This document shows positions 8,950 through 18,581 of a DNA stretch of 64,000 nucleotides, piece by piece (the first letter of the stretch is position 1; each line of letters starts with the position of its first letter). Origin of the DNA: an uncultured Roseobacter sp. (lineage in GTDB: Bacteria > Pseudomonadota > Alphaproteobacteria > Rhodobacterales > Rhodobacteraceae); contig NZ_CANLKW010000002.1 of NCBI RefSeq assembly GCF_947491795.1, positions 934,139-998,138 on the forward strand, read 5' to 3'. The notes under the pieces were generated by a model. That model was given only the letters and a program-made list of their open reading frames with translations, did not search any database and was not told where the DNA came from. Made by a program: the position numbers and the translations under genes.

Positions 8950-9720
8950 ATGGCTGAACAAGCAAAACAAATGCAGGTCTCAGACGAGATCGCGATCACC
9001 ATCTCCAAGATGAACAAGTGGTATGGCGCGTTCCACGTTCTGCGCGACATCGATCTGACCGTGAACCGGGGGGAGCGGATTGTTATCTGTGGCCCGTCGG
9101 GTTCCGGCAAGTCCACTCTTATCCGCTGTATCAACGCGCTCGAAGAGCACCAGCAGGGGTCAATTGAGGTGGACGGCACGCTGCTGTCCTCTGATCTCAA
9201 GAACATCGACAAGATCCGGTCAGAGGTCGGCATGTGCTTTCAGCACTTCAACCTCTTCCCGCATCTGACAATCCTTGAGAACTGTACCCTGGCGCCGATC
9301 TGGGTCCGCAAGACACCCAAGAAGGAAGCCGAGGAAACGGCGATGCATTTTCTTGAAAAGGTGAAAATTCCGGATCAGGCGAACAAGTATCCCGGTCAGC
9401 TTTCCGGTGGTCAGCAGCAGCGTGTGGCGATTGCCCGCTCGCTTTGCATGAAGCCACGGATCATGCTCTTTGACGAACCCACGTCCGCTCTGGACCCGGA
9501 GATGATCAAAGAGGTGCTCGACACCATGATCGAGCTGGCCGAAGAAGGCATGACCATGCTCTGCGTGACCCACGAGATGGGTTTTGCCCGTCAGGTGGCA
9601 AACCGTGTGATCTTTATGGATGCGGGTCAGATTGTGGAGCAGAACGAGCCCGAAGCGTTCTTTAACAATCCACAGAGCCCGCGGACACAGCTGTTCCTCA
9701 GCCAGATCCTCGGACACTGA
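8950..9720 (+). CDS. aapP: AapP-type amino-acid ABC transporter ATPase
   Basis: 256-residue ATPase of the polar amino-acid subfamily. Walker A is [13 protein letters not shown], the signature is [15 protein letters not shown], Walker B is [15 protein letters not shown] and the switch His is in [28 protein letters not shown] is the Q-loop region. An AAGGAGG ribosome-binding site lies 8 bp upstream. It ends 3 bp from a convergent gene, so any terminator must lie inside coding sequence. Confidence 0.96.
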   Translation: MAEQAKQMQVSDEIAITISKMNKWYGAFHVLRDIDLTVNRGERIVICGPSGSGKSTLIRCINALEEHQQGSIEVDGTLLSSDLKNIDKIRSEVGMCFQHFNLFPHLTILENCTLAPIWVRKTPKKEAEETAMHFLEKVKIPDQANKYPGQLSGGQQQRVAIARSLCMKPRIMLFDEPTSALDPEMIKEVLDTMIELAEEGMTMLCVTHEMGFARQVANRVIFMDAGQIVEQNEPEAFFNNPQSPRTQLFLSQILGH

Positions 9721-9723
9721 TCC

Positions 9724-10218
9724 TCAGCTCAGTTCCCGCGGAATGACAAAATCTGTCGGCTGGCCCTGGTGCCAGCCGATTTCGTTCCAGCTCCCGGCAT
9801 TAAAATCGCAGACCAGGGTTGACCCAGTGGGGTAATCATCAAAGCGTTCGTGATCCGGGGGCGTTTTTACCAGCTGGTGCGCCATATCAGCGATGCCGTG
9901 ATTGTGTCCCACCATCAGCACCGTCGGAGCCGCAGCGGATTTGAGCTCAGCGAGCATCTCATCCGCCTCGGCCAGATAGAGGGTACGGGTAAACCGTGTC
10001 GGCGTCTGCGACGGTAATCCCAACCGCCCGAGTGTCTGCCTGGTCCGCTCAGCAGAAGAGCACAGCACTTCTCCGGGCTGCAGTTCCCGGCTGCGCAGCC
10101 AGTGCCCCAGCGCATCAGCGGACGCTGTCCCGCGCTTGTTGAGGGGCCTGTCGTGGTCGGACAAACCGGCATGGCTCCAGTCGGATTTCGCGTGGCGCAT
10201 CAGGATCAGTCTGAGCAT
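9724..10218 (-). CDS. SixA-like phosphohistidine phosphatase (histidine phosphatase family)
   Basis: 164-residue cytoplasmic protein of the RHG phosphatase superfamily. The catalytic motif LILMRHAKSDW sits at the N-terminus and the second catalytic His in VLMVGHNHGIADMAHQL. The DHDRPLNKRG segment is typical of SixA-type proteins, which remove phosphate from phosphohistidine on Hpt or PTS proteins. It starts 2 bp after the stop of the ferredoxin-like gene, so it is the last gene of a three-gene unit. Actual substrate unknown. Confidence 0.88.
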   Translation of the reverse strand: MLRLILMRHAKSDWSHAGLSDHDRPLNKRGTASADALGHWLRSRELQPGEVLCSSAERTRQTLGRLGLPSQTPTRFTRTLYLAEADEMLAELKSAAAPTVLMVGHNHGIADMAHQLVKTPPDHERFDDYPTGSTLVCDFNAGSWNEIGWHQGQPTDFVIPRELS

Positions 10219-10220
10219 TG

Positions 10221-10868
10221 TTATCCCCGGAATATCTGCATGTGATAGGCCGACTGCTCAGCCTGGCGCGGGTGGTTCTGTGAGACCGGACAAACGCGGC
10301 GGGCACGGCAACCTGACGTCATGCAGTCCAGTCCGCTGCTCTCGCGCAGCCACGATTTGCACCTGTCCACGTCGTAGCTGCTGCCGTCAAATGCATCGAC
10401 AGGGCAGGCCGTCCGGCAGGGCTGATCAGAACAGCTCAGGCAGGGTGATGGTGGTGCTGCGGGCAGGTCGACCGCCCATGGCAGTGCCAGGGCACCTCGG
10501 AATGAAACAAACAATCCGGCCTGATCATGCACCAGCAGCATAATCGGAGAGGCATGAATGCGCCCGGTACGCCGGGCCCAGGTGAAAAACGGCAGCCAGG
10601 GCGGGCCGCCAAAGGGATAGAGAGCCCGGGCACCGATCTGCTGTGCCCAACCGCCGATCACACGCTCTGACCATCTGTCCATCGGGTCGGGCAAGCCGTC
10701 CTGTGCTTCACTGGATGTGCTGAATGCAGGCCAGAAAGCGGGGGCTGACGGCCCCAGCATCAGAAGTGTTTGACACCCTTCGGGTGCATTATCGTCCGGG
10801 CCCGGGTGAAACCCACCAAGTATGGTCAGGTTGCGGGCCCGCGCCCCGGCTTCGAGTGCTTCAAACAT
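10221..10868 (-). CDS. Ferredoxin-like 4Fe-4S protein of unknown role
   Basis: 215-residue protein with a cysteine cluster near the middle, CLSCSDQPCRTACPVDAFDG, fitting one 4Fe-4S site, followed by further cysteines in DRCKSWL, DCMTSGC and RVCP. The N-terminal two thirds have no motif I recognise. The ATG at 10868 overlaps the preceding stop (ATGA), so I prefer it to an upstream start at 10931 that would overlap the desaturase gene by 64 bp. Some reductive-dehalogenase or epoxyqueuosine-type proteins share this cysteine layout, but the rest does not fit them. Confidence 0.75.
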   Translation of the reverse strand: MFEALEAGARARNLTILGGFHPGPDDNAPEGCQTLLMLGPSAPAFWPAFSTSSEAQDGLPDPMDRWSERVIGGWAQQIGARALYPFGGPPWLPFFTWARRTGRIHASPIMLLVHDQAGLFVSFRGALALPWAVDLPAAPPSPCLSCSDQPCRTACPVDAFDGSSYDVDRCKSWLRESSGLDCMTSGCRARRVCPVSQNHPRQAEQSAYHMQIFRG

Positions 10869-11662
10869 CACTTGCGGGTAAAGGGCAGCGCCATCGACCA
10901 GCCAAAGCGTGACGGCCGGTCGTCCTGCCACTGGAGTCCGACCTGCATATCGTCATGGCCGTCGCGGGGCTGCGGAATATAGGTGCCAAAGAGCTGGTCC
11001 CAGATGGACAGGGAGAAACCGTAATTGCTGTCATGCTCAGCACGGTCGACCGAATGGTGCACTCTGTGCATGTCGGGTGTGACAAAAACCCGACGGACAA
11101 TCGCATCGAGCCACAACGGCAGGCGCAGATTTGAATGGTTGAACATGGCCGTACCGTTGAGGATGATCTCAAAAAGCACAACCGCTATAGCAGCGGGCCC
11201 CAGCAGATATACCAGCCCTATTTTCAGCAGCATGGACAGCGCAATCTCAACCGGATGAAAGCGGATCGCCGTCGTCACATCCATATCCACATCTGCGTGG
11301 TGCACCCGGTGCAGACGCCACAGAAGCGGCACCTTGTGGGTGATCAGATGCTGAAGCCAGATGGCAAAATCCAGAATCAGGATGCACAGGAGCACCTCAA
11401 ACCAGACGGGCAGGGCGAGATTGTTGAACAGCCCCCATCCCTGTCCCTCGGCATCCACGGCGGCACCAACAGCCAGCAGCGGCAGCGCAAAGGCCAGGGC
11501 GCGCAGTGTCAGGGTGTTGACGATGGTTACCCCCCAATTGGTCAGCCAGCGGCGGGAGCGCGGTTGCGTACGGATACGGCGCGGCGCAACCGTTTCCAGC
11601 AGCGCCAGAACCGAAAAAAGCCCAAGAAATACGCCAAACCTGATGAGTGCTTCGTTCTCCAT
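10868..11662 (-). CDS. Sterol desaturase/fatty acid hydroxylase family membrane protein
   Basis: 264-residue integral membrane di-iron oxygenase. The histidine clusters are visible: LQHLITH, LHRVHHADVDMD and DMHRVHHS. At least four hydrophobic helices surround them, including VFLGLFSVLALLE near the start and VYLLGPAAIAVVLFEII. These enzymes hydroxylate or desaturate lipids at the membrane surface. I chose the ATG at 11662 (MENEALIRFG) because residues before it look like noise. Its stop overlaps the start of the ferredoxin-like gene, which could supply electrons; that pairing is inference. Confidence 0.9.
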   Translation of the reverse strand: MENEALIRFGVFLGLFSVLALLETVAPRRIRTQPRSRRWLTNWGVTIVNTLTLRALAFALPLLAVGAAVDAEGQGWGLFNNLALPVWFEVLLCILILDFAIWLQHLITHKVPLLWRLHRVHHADVDMDVTTAIRFHPVEIALSMLLKIGLVYLLGPAAIAVVLFEIILNGTAMFNHSNLRLPLWLDAIVRRVFVTPDMHRVHHSVDRAEHDSNYGFSLSIWDQLFGTYIPQPRDGHDDMQVGLQWQDDRPSRFGWSMALPFTRK

Positions 11663-11731
11663 GCTGCACAACCTAACCCGATGGCGGCGCGGCACAAGCG
11701 ACAGGCTGACACATCTGCGTCAGCGCGCGTT

Positions 11732-12595
11732 TCAGTCGGCGCGGATGATCGAGCCGGCACCGTGTTCGGTAAACAACTCAAGCAGGCAGGCATTGGGTGC
11801 GCGCCCGTCCAGAATGACAGCTGCCCGGACGCCCCCGTCAATGGCGTTGAGCGCGGTTTCGGTTTTCGGGATCATGCCACCGGCAATGACACCGTCCTGC
11901 GTCATCTGGCGGATCTGCGCGGCACTCAGGTCAGTGACGACAACGCCCTCCGCGTTTTTCACGCCTGGCACATCTGTCAGCAGCAGCAACCGATCCGCTT
12001 TCAGCGCTGCCGCGACGGCTCCTGCGGCAGTGTCACCGTTGATGTTAAAGGTTTCGCCCTCTGAGCCAGCACCCAGTGGCGCAATGACCGGGATGTATTC
12101 CTTGTCGGTCAGGTCGCGCAGCAGGCGAGGGTTGACGGCATCCGGAGTGCCAACAAAACCAAGTGCGGGGTCTGTCTGCGTGCAGGCGATCATGCCACCG
12201 TCTTTGCCGGACAGGCCAACCGCCCGCCCGCCCTGGCGATTGATGGCCTGGACGATACGCTTGTTGACCACGCCGCTGAGGACCATTTCGACAACTTCCA
12301 TTGTCGCCGCGTCGGTGACCCGTTTGCCGTTCACAAAGTCGGATCTGATCTGAAGCCGTTCCAGCATGGCGTTGATCATCGGGCCGCCACCGTGGACGAT
12401 CACCGGGTTGACGCCGACCTGCCGCATCAGAACGACATCGCGGGCAAACTCATCCATCGCTTCGTCGCTGCCCATGGCATGGCCGCCAAGTTTTATGACA
12501 ACCGTGGCGTCGGCATAGCGCTGCAGATAGGGCAGGGCCTTGTTGAGAGTGCTTGCGGTTGCAATCCAGTCGCGGTTCATATCCTGGGTCTTCAT
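11732..12595 (-). CDS. argB: Acetylglutamate kinase ArgB
   Basis: Second step of arginine biosynthesis, phosphorylating N-acetylglutamate. The 287 residues contain [12 protein letters not shown], the glycine-rich [14 protein letters not shown] with substrate-binding [39 protein letters not shown] for ATP binding, and [11 protein letters not shown]. An N-terminal helix of about 25 residues before the kinase core is the kind that mediates hexamer formation in arginine-inhibited ArgB, so feedback control is possible. It lies 53 bp after engB. Confidence 0.97.
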   Translation of the reverse strand: MKTQDMNRDWIATASTLNKALPYLQRYADATVVIKLGGHAMGSDEAMDEFARDVVLMRQVGVNPVIVHGGGPMINAMLERLQIRSDFVNGKRVTDAATMEVVEMVLSGVVNKRIVQAINRQGGRAVGLSGKDGGMIACTQTDPALGFVGTPDAVNPRLLRDLTDKEYIPVIAPLGAGSEGETFNINGDTAAGAVAAALKADRLLLLTDVPGVKNAEGVVVTDLSAAQIRQMTQDGVIAGGMIPKTETALNAIDGGVRAAVILDGRAPNACLLELFTEHGAGSIIRAD

Positions 12596-12648
12596 ATCAG
12601 GGCTGTGGTCCGATGGTTATGAGCGTGGGCCGCCGAGGCTGCAAGAGC

Positions 12649-13296
12649 CTATTCAAGTGTGGCGATTATGGCCCGCAAAGTCGGAATGCCCCAGCCTTTT
12701 TCGCTGGAGGTGACAATCAGTTCCGGGAAAGCAGCGGGGTGTTTGCTGAGGGCCTGCCGTACCTGGTCGAGCACTTTTGAGCGTTCTGCTTCTTTGACCT
12801 TGTCCGCCTTGGTCAGCACCACCTGGAATGTCACAGCTGCGCTGTCGAGCAGCGACAGGATTTCCTCATCAACCTTTTTCACGCCGTGTCGTGCGTCAAT
12901 CAGCACAAAAGCGCGGCGAAGCGTCTGACGCCCGGACAGGTATTGTTTGAGCAAACGTTGCCATTTTTCGACAACCTGGAGCGGTGCGTTGGCATATCCA
13001 TACCCCGGCAGGTCGACGAGGTAATGTGCGTCTCCGGCCGTGAAATAGTTGATCTCCTGTGTGCGCCCGGGCGTGTTGGAAGCACGTGCAAGCCCTTTGC
13101 GCCCGGTCACCGCATTGATCAGAGAGGACTTGCCCACATTGGATCGCCCGGCAAAACAAACCTCCATCCGGTCCGCAGGCGGCAGGCCCGACATGGCCAC
13201 GACGCCTTTGACAAACTCTGTTTCCCCCGCGAAAAGCAGACGACCCTTTTCGGCTGTGGCGGTGTCCGGCTCTTCGGCCAGCGGAAAGGTCAGCAT
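12649..13296 (-). CDS. engB: EngB/YsxC ribosome-biogenesis GTPase
   Basis: GTPase for late 50S assembly. G1 is AGRSNVGKSSLINAVTG, G2 region is NTPGRTQEINYF, G3 is VDLPGYGYANAP and G4 is VLTKADKV. I take the ATG at 13296 that overlaps the MOSC gene stop (ATGA), giving 215 residues; the frame is open further upstream but reads as a shadow of the MOSC gene. Coupled translation from yidC through the MOSC gene into engB is implied by three successive overlaps. Confidence 0.95.
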   Translation of the reverse strand: MLTFPLAEEPDTATAEKGRLLFAGETEFVKGVVAMSGLPPADRMEVCFAGRSNVGKSSLINAVTGRKGLARASNTPGRTQEINYFTAGDAHYLVDLPGYGYANAPLQVVEKWQRLLKQYLSGRQTLRRAFVLIDARHGVKKVDEEILSLLDSAAVTFQVVLTKADKVKEAERSKVLDQVRQALSKHPAAFPELIVTSSEKGWGIPTLRAIIATLE

Positions 13297-14033
13297 CACA
13301 GTACCTCCAGAAGGTCGCCTTCGCGGACAAGCCCACCGCGGACGACTTCTGCGCAAACACCGAACTCCTGATGGCCGAGACTGTCCAATGCGCCCAGGGT
13401 ATCTGCGTCGCGCTGGCCCGTTTCGGGGTTGGCCGTTGTTGCACGACACCGGGTAATCTGTTCGCGGATGTGCAGCACGGCTTCCCCGAGCGCCACATCT
13501 TTGCCGACCAGGTCTGTTTCCCGCCAGGCCTCAAGCCCGTCCAGCCACATGTTCGAGCGCCAGCGGTGCAGTGACAACTCCTGTCCCAGCGTTTCCTCCA
13601 CCGCGCGGTGCGACGCATGCGATGTCAGCGAAACAGACGGAAAGTCGCTGTCTGTAAATCCCCGTCCATCGAGGCGGAGAATACCCGTGGGCGCGGCCCG
13701 CCCTGCAGGCATCAGAGGCGCCACCCAGACCAGAAAGACATCCTGCTGGTTGTCTGGTTGAAAGGTCAGGTCCGGTAACCGTGGATGGCGCAGGGTCAGT
13801 GACGATCCGTCGTCTGACAACTGCGCTGTGATCGCCATGAGTTCCGGCGATCCGGCGGCGCGGGTAAAGTTGGAACAACTGACCCAGCCATCGCCGGGCC
13901 TGGAGGCTTCATGCGTGACGGCCCAGAGCCTGTCCCACGGCATGCTTTCTGCTGCGCGCAACACGACGTCTGGTATCCGCTCGCGGCCATGGGCTTTGAG
14001 CGGGTACCTCAACAGTGTTGTCAGACGGGTCAT
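13296..14033 (-). CDS. MOSC-domain protein
   Basis: 245-residue protein with MOSC N-terminal beta-barrel (LTTLLRYPLKAHGRERI) and MOSC core, including LDGRGFTDSDFPSVSL and, near the C-terminus, ITRCRATTANPETGQRD and DTLGALDSLGHQEFGVCAEV. The Cys in CRATTANP matches the conserved MOSC cysteine that carries sulfur or molybdopterin-type ligands. The reaction is unknown. Start at 14033 overlaps the yidC stop and its own stop overlaps engB. The location between yidC and engB is common in Rhodobacterales from memory. Confidence 0.88.
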   Translation of the reverse strand: MTRLTTLLRYPLKAHGRERIPDVVLRAAESMPWDRLWAVTHEASRPGDGWVSCSNFTRAAGSPELMAITAQLSDDGSSLTLRHPRLPDLTFQPDNQQDVFLVWVAPLMPAGRAAPTGILRLDGRGFTDSDFPSVSLTSHASHRAVEETLGQELSLHRWRSNMWLDGLEAWRETDLVGKDVALGEAVLHIREQITRCRATTANPETGQRDADTLGALDSLGHQEFGVCAEVVRGGLVREGDLLEVL

Positions 14034-15853
14034 TCGCTGTCTGTCTTGGACTTCTTGCCAAACCCGCTTTTGATGTTGCCGAAGACGTCGGGCTTGTAGC
14101 CCTGACTGCGCATGATGATGTATTGCTGTGTGAAAGTGATCGTGTTGTTCGCGATCCAGTACACCACCAGGCCACTGGCAAAACCACCCAGCATGAACAT
14201 GAAAACCCATGGCATCCAGGCAAAGATCATCTGCTGGGTCGGGTCAGTGGGTGCCGGATTCAGTTTCTGCTGGAGCCACATGGAAATCCCGAGCAGGAGC
14301 GGCAGAATTCCGATAAAGATCAGCGCCATCAGCGACCCTGGCTCCGGCCCGGAGAAGGGCAGAAGGCCAAAGAAATTCATCAAAGACGTCGGATCGGGCG
14401 CACTGAGGTCCTGGAACGGGCCAAAGAACGGGGCGTGTCGCAGTTCGATCGTTACAAAGATAACTTTATAGAGTGAAAAGAAGATCGGGATCTGAAGCAG
14501 GATCGGTAAACAGCCCGCAGCCGGGTTTACCTTTTCCTTCTTGTAGAGCTCCATCATGCCCTGTTGCATTTTCTGACGGTCTTCGCCGGCTTCTTCTTTC
14601 AGCTTTTCCATCTGCGGCTGCAGTTCTTTCATCTTCGCCATCGAGACGTAGGATTTATATGCCAATGGGAAGAGGACCGCTTTGATGATCAGGGTCAGGC
14701 CAATGATTGCCCAGCCCATGTTTCCGATTATCTGGTTGAGATAATGCAGGAGCCAGAAGATCGGCTTGGTCAGAAAAAAGAACCAGCCCCAGTCGATGCT
14801 GTCAATGAAACGGTCAACACCAGCAGTCTGGTAATTGCGGATCGTCTCCCATTCTTTTGCGCCTGCAAAAAGCTCGCTCTGCGCAGAAACGGTTGCACCG
14901 GGGGCCAGCGTCTGCACTGGCAGAACAACCTCGGCCTGGTAGATATCGCGGCGATCATCATACTTGGCCACGGATTTGAACGCGCTGCCCGGGGCGGGAA
15001 TGAGCGTGGACATCCAGTAGTGATCTGTGAAGCCGATCCAGCCATCCTGCTGGACCTGCTGAATTTCCGCGCGGGCATTCTCACGCTCAGAGTAGGCGAA
15101 ATCCGGCATGTCGGACCAGTCGGTTTCGGTCAGCTCACCGTCCGCCATAGCCACGACGCCCTCGTGCAGAATGAAGAAGTTCATCAGATCGGTGGGTTCA
15201 CCGTGGCGCGCGAGGATACCGTAAGGCGCCATCGTGACAGTTGAATTGCCCGAGTTCGTCACCGATTGCGTAATGGTGAAAAGGTAGTCCTCGTCGATTT
15301 CGATCTGGCGCTGAAATGTCAGGCCTGCGCCATTGTTCCAGGTCAGTGTGACTGGTGCTCCAACGCTCAGGACGTCGCCGGCGGTCTGCTGCCACAGTGT
15401 ATTCGGGCCGGGCACAAGAGCCGGGTCAAGTCCGGACCCGGCAGCCCAGCCATAAAGTGCGTAGTAGGCGTTGGGGCTGCCTACAGGTGACAGCATTTTC
15501 ACGATTTCTGCGTCAGCATCCCGCGTCACACGATAGTCTTTCAGGGACAGATCATCGATGCGACCGCCCAGCAGTGAAACGGATCCTTCAAGGCGGTCGG
15601 TGCTGACGGCAACGCGTGGCGCGGCGCTGAGGGCCTCCTGCCGGGTTTCGGCGTTCTGCGCACTGACATCCGAGGGTGCGGCGTCTGCGGCTGTCGGCGC
15701 TGTCGCGACAGGAGACTGTGGGAGCAGTTCTTCGGCAGTCTGCGTGTCAACCGGCGCCTGGGGTTCGGGCGGCGGAAAAAGGACAAACCAAACCAGAATC
15801 ACAATGAAACTGAGAGCTGTTGCCAGAATGAGGTTCTTGTTCTGATCGTCCAT
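14030..15853 (-). CDS. yidC: Membrane protein insertase YidC
   Basis: Inner-membrane insertase working with or without SecYEG. The ATG at 15853 (MDDQNKNLILATALSF) gives 607 residues; another ATG 12 bp upstream is possible. It starts with a TM helix, followed by a Pro/Ala-rich linker and the large periplasmic beta domain. Five conserved TM helices follow from WGWFFFLTKPIFWLL, with the conserved cytosolic ELQPQMEKLKEE hairpin and PAAGCLPILLQIPIFFSLYKV. A basic tail (KSGFGKKSKTDSE) ends the protein. Confidence 0.97.
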   Translation of the reverse strand: MDDQNKNLILATALSFIVILVWFVLFPPPEPQAPVDTQTAEELLPQSPVATAPTAADAAPSDVSAQNAETRQEALSAAPRVAVSTDRLEGSVSLLGGRIDDLSLKDYRVTRDADAEIVKMLSPVGSPNAYYALYGWAAGSGLDPALVPGPNTLWQQTAGDVLSVGAPVTLTWNNGAGLTFQRQIEIDEDYLFTITQSVTNSGNSTVTMAPYGILARHGEPTDLMNFFILHEGVVAMADGELTETDWSDMPDFAYSERENARAEIQQVQQDGWIGFTDHYWMSTLIPAPGSAFKSVAKYDDRRDIYQAEVVLPVQTLAPGATVSAQSELFAGAKEWETIRNYQTAGVDRFIDSIDWGWFFFLTKPIFWLLHYLNQIIGNMGWAIIGLTLIIKAVLFPLAYKSYVSMAKMKELQPQMEKLKEEAGEDRQKMQQGMMELYKKEKVNPAAGCLPILLQIPIFFSLYKVIFVTIELRHAPFFGPFQDLSAPDPTSLMNFFGLLPFSGPEPGSLMALIFIGILPLLLGISMWLQQKLNPAPTDPTQQMIFAWMPWVFMFMLGGFASGLVVYWIANNTITFTQQYIIMRSQGYKPDVFGNIKSGFGKKSKTDSE

Positions 15854-15991
15854 CGGGACTGCCACCTGATCTGTTTGATATCAGCGAGGGTTCAACAGAG
15901 TGTGGGGGCAAAGGTCAAGCGGAATCGATGGCTGCAAATCACGCAGTGCGGTCCGCAGGCTGCGGTTTTAGCCCGCGCGAAAGGGCACCTA

Positions 15992-17542
15992 TCAGTTCGA
16001 GGGGCCGCCCATGATACGCGGGGCGTCCTGGAGACGGGCGTTATGGGCTTCTATCCAGGCAATGGTCTCGTCAAACGGCATAGGTTTGGCGATGCCAAAG
16101 CCCTGCACATGATCGCACCCCAACTGAGACAGCAAGGCGTGCTCACCCGAGGTTTCGACACCTTCCGCAAGTGTTTCCACGCCCAGACGTTCCGCCATTG
16201 TGAGGATGGCGCTGATCATGCGTTGCTGTTCAGGGTCCCGGTCGGATTTCATGACAAAAGAGCGGTCGATTTTTATTCTGCTGACAGAAAACCGTCTGAT
16301 CGACGCTATCGAGGCGTGACCGGTGCCGAAATCATCAAGGTCGATTTTGCAACCCAATTCGCCCAGTCCGTTGATGTTGCGCGACACCATATCGTCGGGC
16401 GAACTGGCGACAACAGTTTCAAGCACTTCGACAGCAAGCCGTTCCGGTGCAAGCTCAAAACGATCCAGCTCCCAGCTCACCTTCTGAATGAGGTCTGGAT
16501 TATTGAGTTCTGGTCCGGCGAAGTTTACCCCGACCTGGGGGACAATTGCTCCGGCGCGATCCCAGGCGTTCAGCGCAGTGAAGGCGTTGTGCAACATGAC
16601 CTCCGCTAGGCGCTCAAGCTGGCCTGCTTCTTCGATCAATGGCAGAAAATCGATGGGCGGGATCATACCACGCTCCGGATGGTGCCACCTGGCCAGCGCC
16701 TCAAACCCGGTTACAAGACCTGTGTCTGTCGAAATCTGGGGTTGGTACCAGGGCCGGATCTGGCCCGCTTCAAGCGCGGATACGACTTCATCGCTGAGGT
16801 CGCTGCGGTTTCCGGAACGCCGCCGCATATCCGGCGCAAAAGCACGGATTGAGCCCGGCCCGTTGCGCCGCGCTTCCTGCAAGGCAAGGTCTGCGGCTTC
16901 CATCCAGGCCAGCGGGTTCTTTCCGGACACCAGCGCATGCTGACAGAATCCAGCAGTTACCGTTACGTAGACGGCTGTCCCATCCAGCGAGACTGGTTCT
17001 TCAACAGCGCTTTGCAAACGTCCGGCCAGCTGGATGCAAAGCTCCAGATCAAGGTGCTGGACAGGCCCAAGGCAGGCAGCAAACCGGTACGCTCCGGTCA
17101 TTGTAACAGCGTCGAATTCGCGCAGCGTCGCGATAATGCGGTCACCGGTCAGTGCGGTGATCGTGTCGGCTGCTGCGCGTCCGTAGGTTTTTTCGAGCAT
17201 GTCATGCTCGTCAATCTCGAACATGAAGAGGGCGGTTTTCTGGCCGGCTTCGTTGGCCTCTGAGAACGTCTGGCCGACGATCTCGCGAAAAGCGTCTCGT
17301 GGCATCAGTGTTCGTTTTGCAGCCTGCGAAACAGCAGAGCCCCACCTGCGGGCATCTGCGCCACCTATTGTGAGGTAAAACAGAGGTACGATGACCGCTG
17401 TTGCCATCAGGGCGGTTTCGCCCCCGATCCAGTACGCAGCGAGTGACAGGGCCGGAAGACTGGCGAGAGCAATCGGACTAAGAAACACGAACGCGATCTT
17501 GTCCCGCATTGCTGTCAGGCATCGAACCAGGTCTCCTGCCAT
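15992..17542 (-). CDS. EAL-domain c-di-GMP phosphodiesterase with degenerate GGDEF domain
   Basis: 516-residue signalling protein. Two hydrophobic segments occupy roughly residues 14-60, so it is probably membrane-anchored. A GGDEF-like domain follows in which the catalytic GG[D/E]EF motif is not recognisable (the region reads TGAYRFAACLG), so cyclase activity is unlikely. The EAL domain looks complete: FEALARWHHPERG, NFAGPELN, DLDDFGTGHASI, IKIDRSFV and ETLAEGVET, with metal- and base-type residues present. It should hydrolyse c-di-GMP and affect motility or surface attachment. It stands alone between yidC and ttcA. Confidence 0.92.
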   Translation of the reverse strand: MAGDLVRCLTAMRDKIAFVFLSPIALASLPALSLAAYWIGGETALMATAVIVPLFYLTIGGADARRWGSAVSQAAKRTLMPRDAFREIVGQTFSEANEAGQKTALFMFEIDEHDMLEKTYGRAAADTITALTGDRIIATLREFDAVTMTGAYRFAACLGPVQHLDLELCIQLAGRLQSAVEEPVSLDGTAVYVTVTAGFCQHALVSGKNPLAWMEAADLALQEARRNGPGSIRAFAPDMRRRSGNRSDLSDEVVSALEAGQIRPWYQPQISTDTGLVTGFEALARWHHPERGMIPPIDFLPLIEEAGQLERLAEVMLHNAFTALNAWDRAGAIVPQVGVNFAGPELNNPDLIQKVSWELDRFELAPERLAVEVLETVVASSPDDMVSRNINGLGELGCKIDLDDFGTGHASIASIRRFSVSRIKIDRSFVMKSDRDPEQQRMISAILTMAERLGVETLAEGVETSGEHALLSQLGCDHVQGFGIAKPMPFDETIAWIEAHNARLQDAPRIMGGPSN

Positions 17543-17644
17543 GGAATGTCCTCTCAGAACCTAAACTTCGTGTGTATCCTTCACCCTATGACCAGGTCAG
17601 TGAGAGTAGGGTTAACATCATAGCATTCAGAGAGTTTAAACTGG

Positions 17645-18481
17645 CTAAAATTCAGTCTTTTTTCGTGCCAGTTCCTGAAAGTCAAAAAGTTTGGGATCAA
17701 GCAGGTGGGACGGACGCGCATTTGTCAGAGCCCGGAACATCACCTGCCGCCGACCGGGGCTGTTTTTTTCCCAGCCGTCCAGAATGGCTTTGACCTGCTG
17801 ACGCTGCAATCCGTCCTGGCTGCCGCAGAGATCGCAGGGAATGATCGGATAGTTGAGGGCCCGCGCGAACCTGTCACAGTCCTGTTCTGCCACATGAGCG
17901 AGGGGACGGTACACGAAAAGGTCACCTTCTTCGTTGACCAGTTTGGGTGGCATTGTCGCCAGACGGCCACCGTGAAAGAGGTTCATGAAAAAGGTCTCAA
18001 GGATATCGTCGCGATGGTGCCCCAGAACCACCGCCGAACAGCCCTCTTCGCGGGCGATCCGGTAAAGATGACCACGCCGCAGGCGCGAGCACAGGGCACA
18101 GAAGGTGCGTCCCTGCGGGATCTTATCCATAACGACAGAATAGGTGTCCTGGTACTCGATACGGTGCGGCACCTGCATCTTTTCGAGAAACGCGGGCAGG
18201 ACGGTTGCCGGAAACCCGGGTTGCCCCTGATCAAGATTGCAGGCGAGAAGGTCGACAGGTAACAGGCCCCGCCATTTCAACTCATAGAGCACGGCCAGCA
18301 GGGTGTAGCTGTCCTTGCCGCCTGACAGACAGACCAGCCAGCGCGCGCCCGGTTCGATCATGCCGTATTGATCGACTGCCTCGCGCACAGAGCGCACAAT
18401 ACGTTTGCGCAGCTTGCGGAATTCAGTTGTCTTTGGCGCACCCTCAAACAGCGGATGGATTTCGTCCTGGGAATCAAGCAT
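17645..18481 (-). CDS. ttcA: tRNA 2-thiocytidine synthetase TtcA
   Basis: PP-loop ATPase that thiolates C32 of certain tRNAs. Residues include the PP-loop [11 protein letters not shown], the [10 protein letters not shown] pair and the later [10 protein letters not shown], together consistent with the cysteines that hold the iron-sulfur cluster. [19 protein letters not shown] is the other strongly conserved stretch. Length (278 aa) fits the family. Divergently oriented relative to the DUF3833 lipoprotein gene, with about 100 bp between them for two promoters. Confidence 0.95.
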   Translation of the reverse strand: MLDSQDEIHPLFEGAPKTTEFRKLRKRIVRSVREAVDQYGMIEPGARWLVCLSGGKDSYTLLAVLYELKWRGLLPVDLLACNLDQGQPGFPATVLPAFLEKMQVPHRIEYQDTYSVVMDKIPQGRTFCALCSRLRRGHLYRIAREEGCSAVVLGHHRDDILETFFMNLFHGGRLATMPPKLVNEEGDLFVYRPLAHVAEQDCDRFARALNYPIIPCDLCGSQDGLQRQQVKAILDGWEKNSPGRRQVMFRALTNARPSHLLDPKLFDFQELARKKTEF

Positions 18482-18581
18482 GTCGGGCAGTCCTGCGATT
18501 GATGGGGCCTATATACCGGTGCAAAGGGTGAACCAAAAGAGTATCGGTGCCGTACATTTACAACAGACCGAAAGGAAGCGC

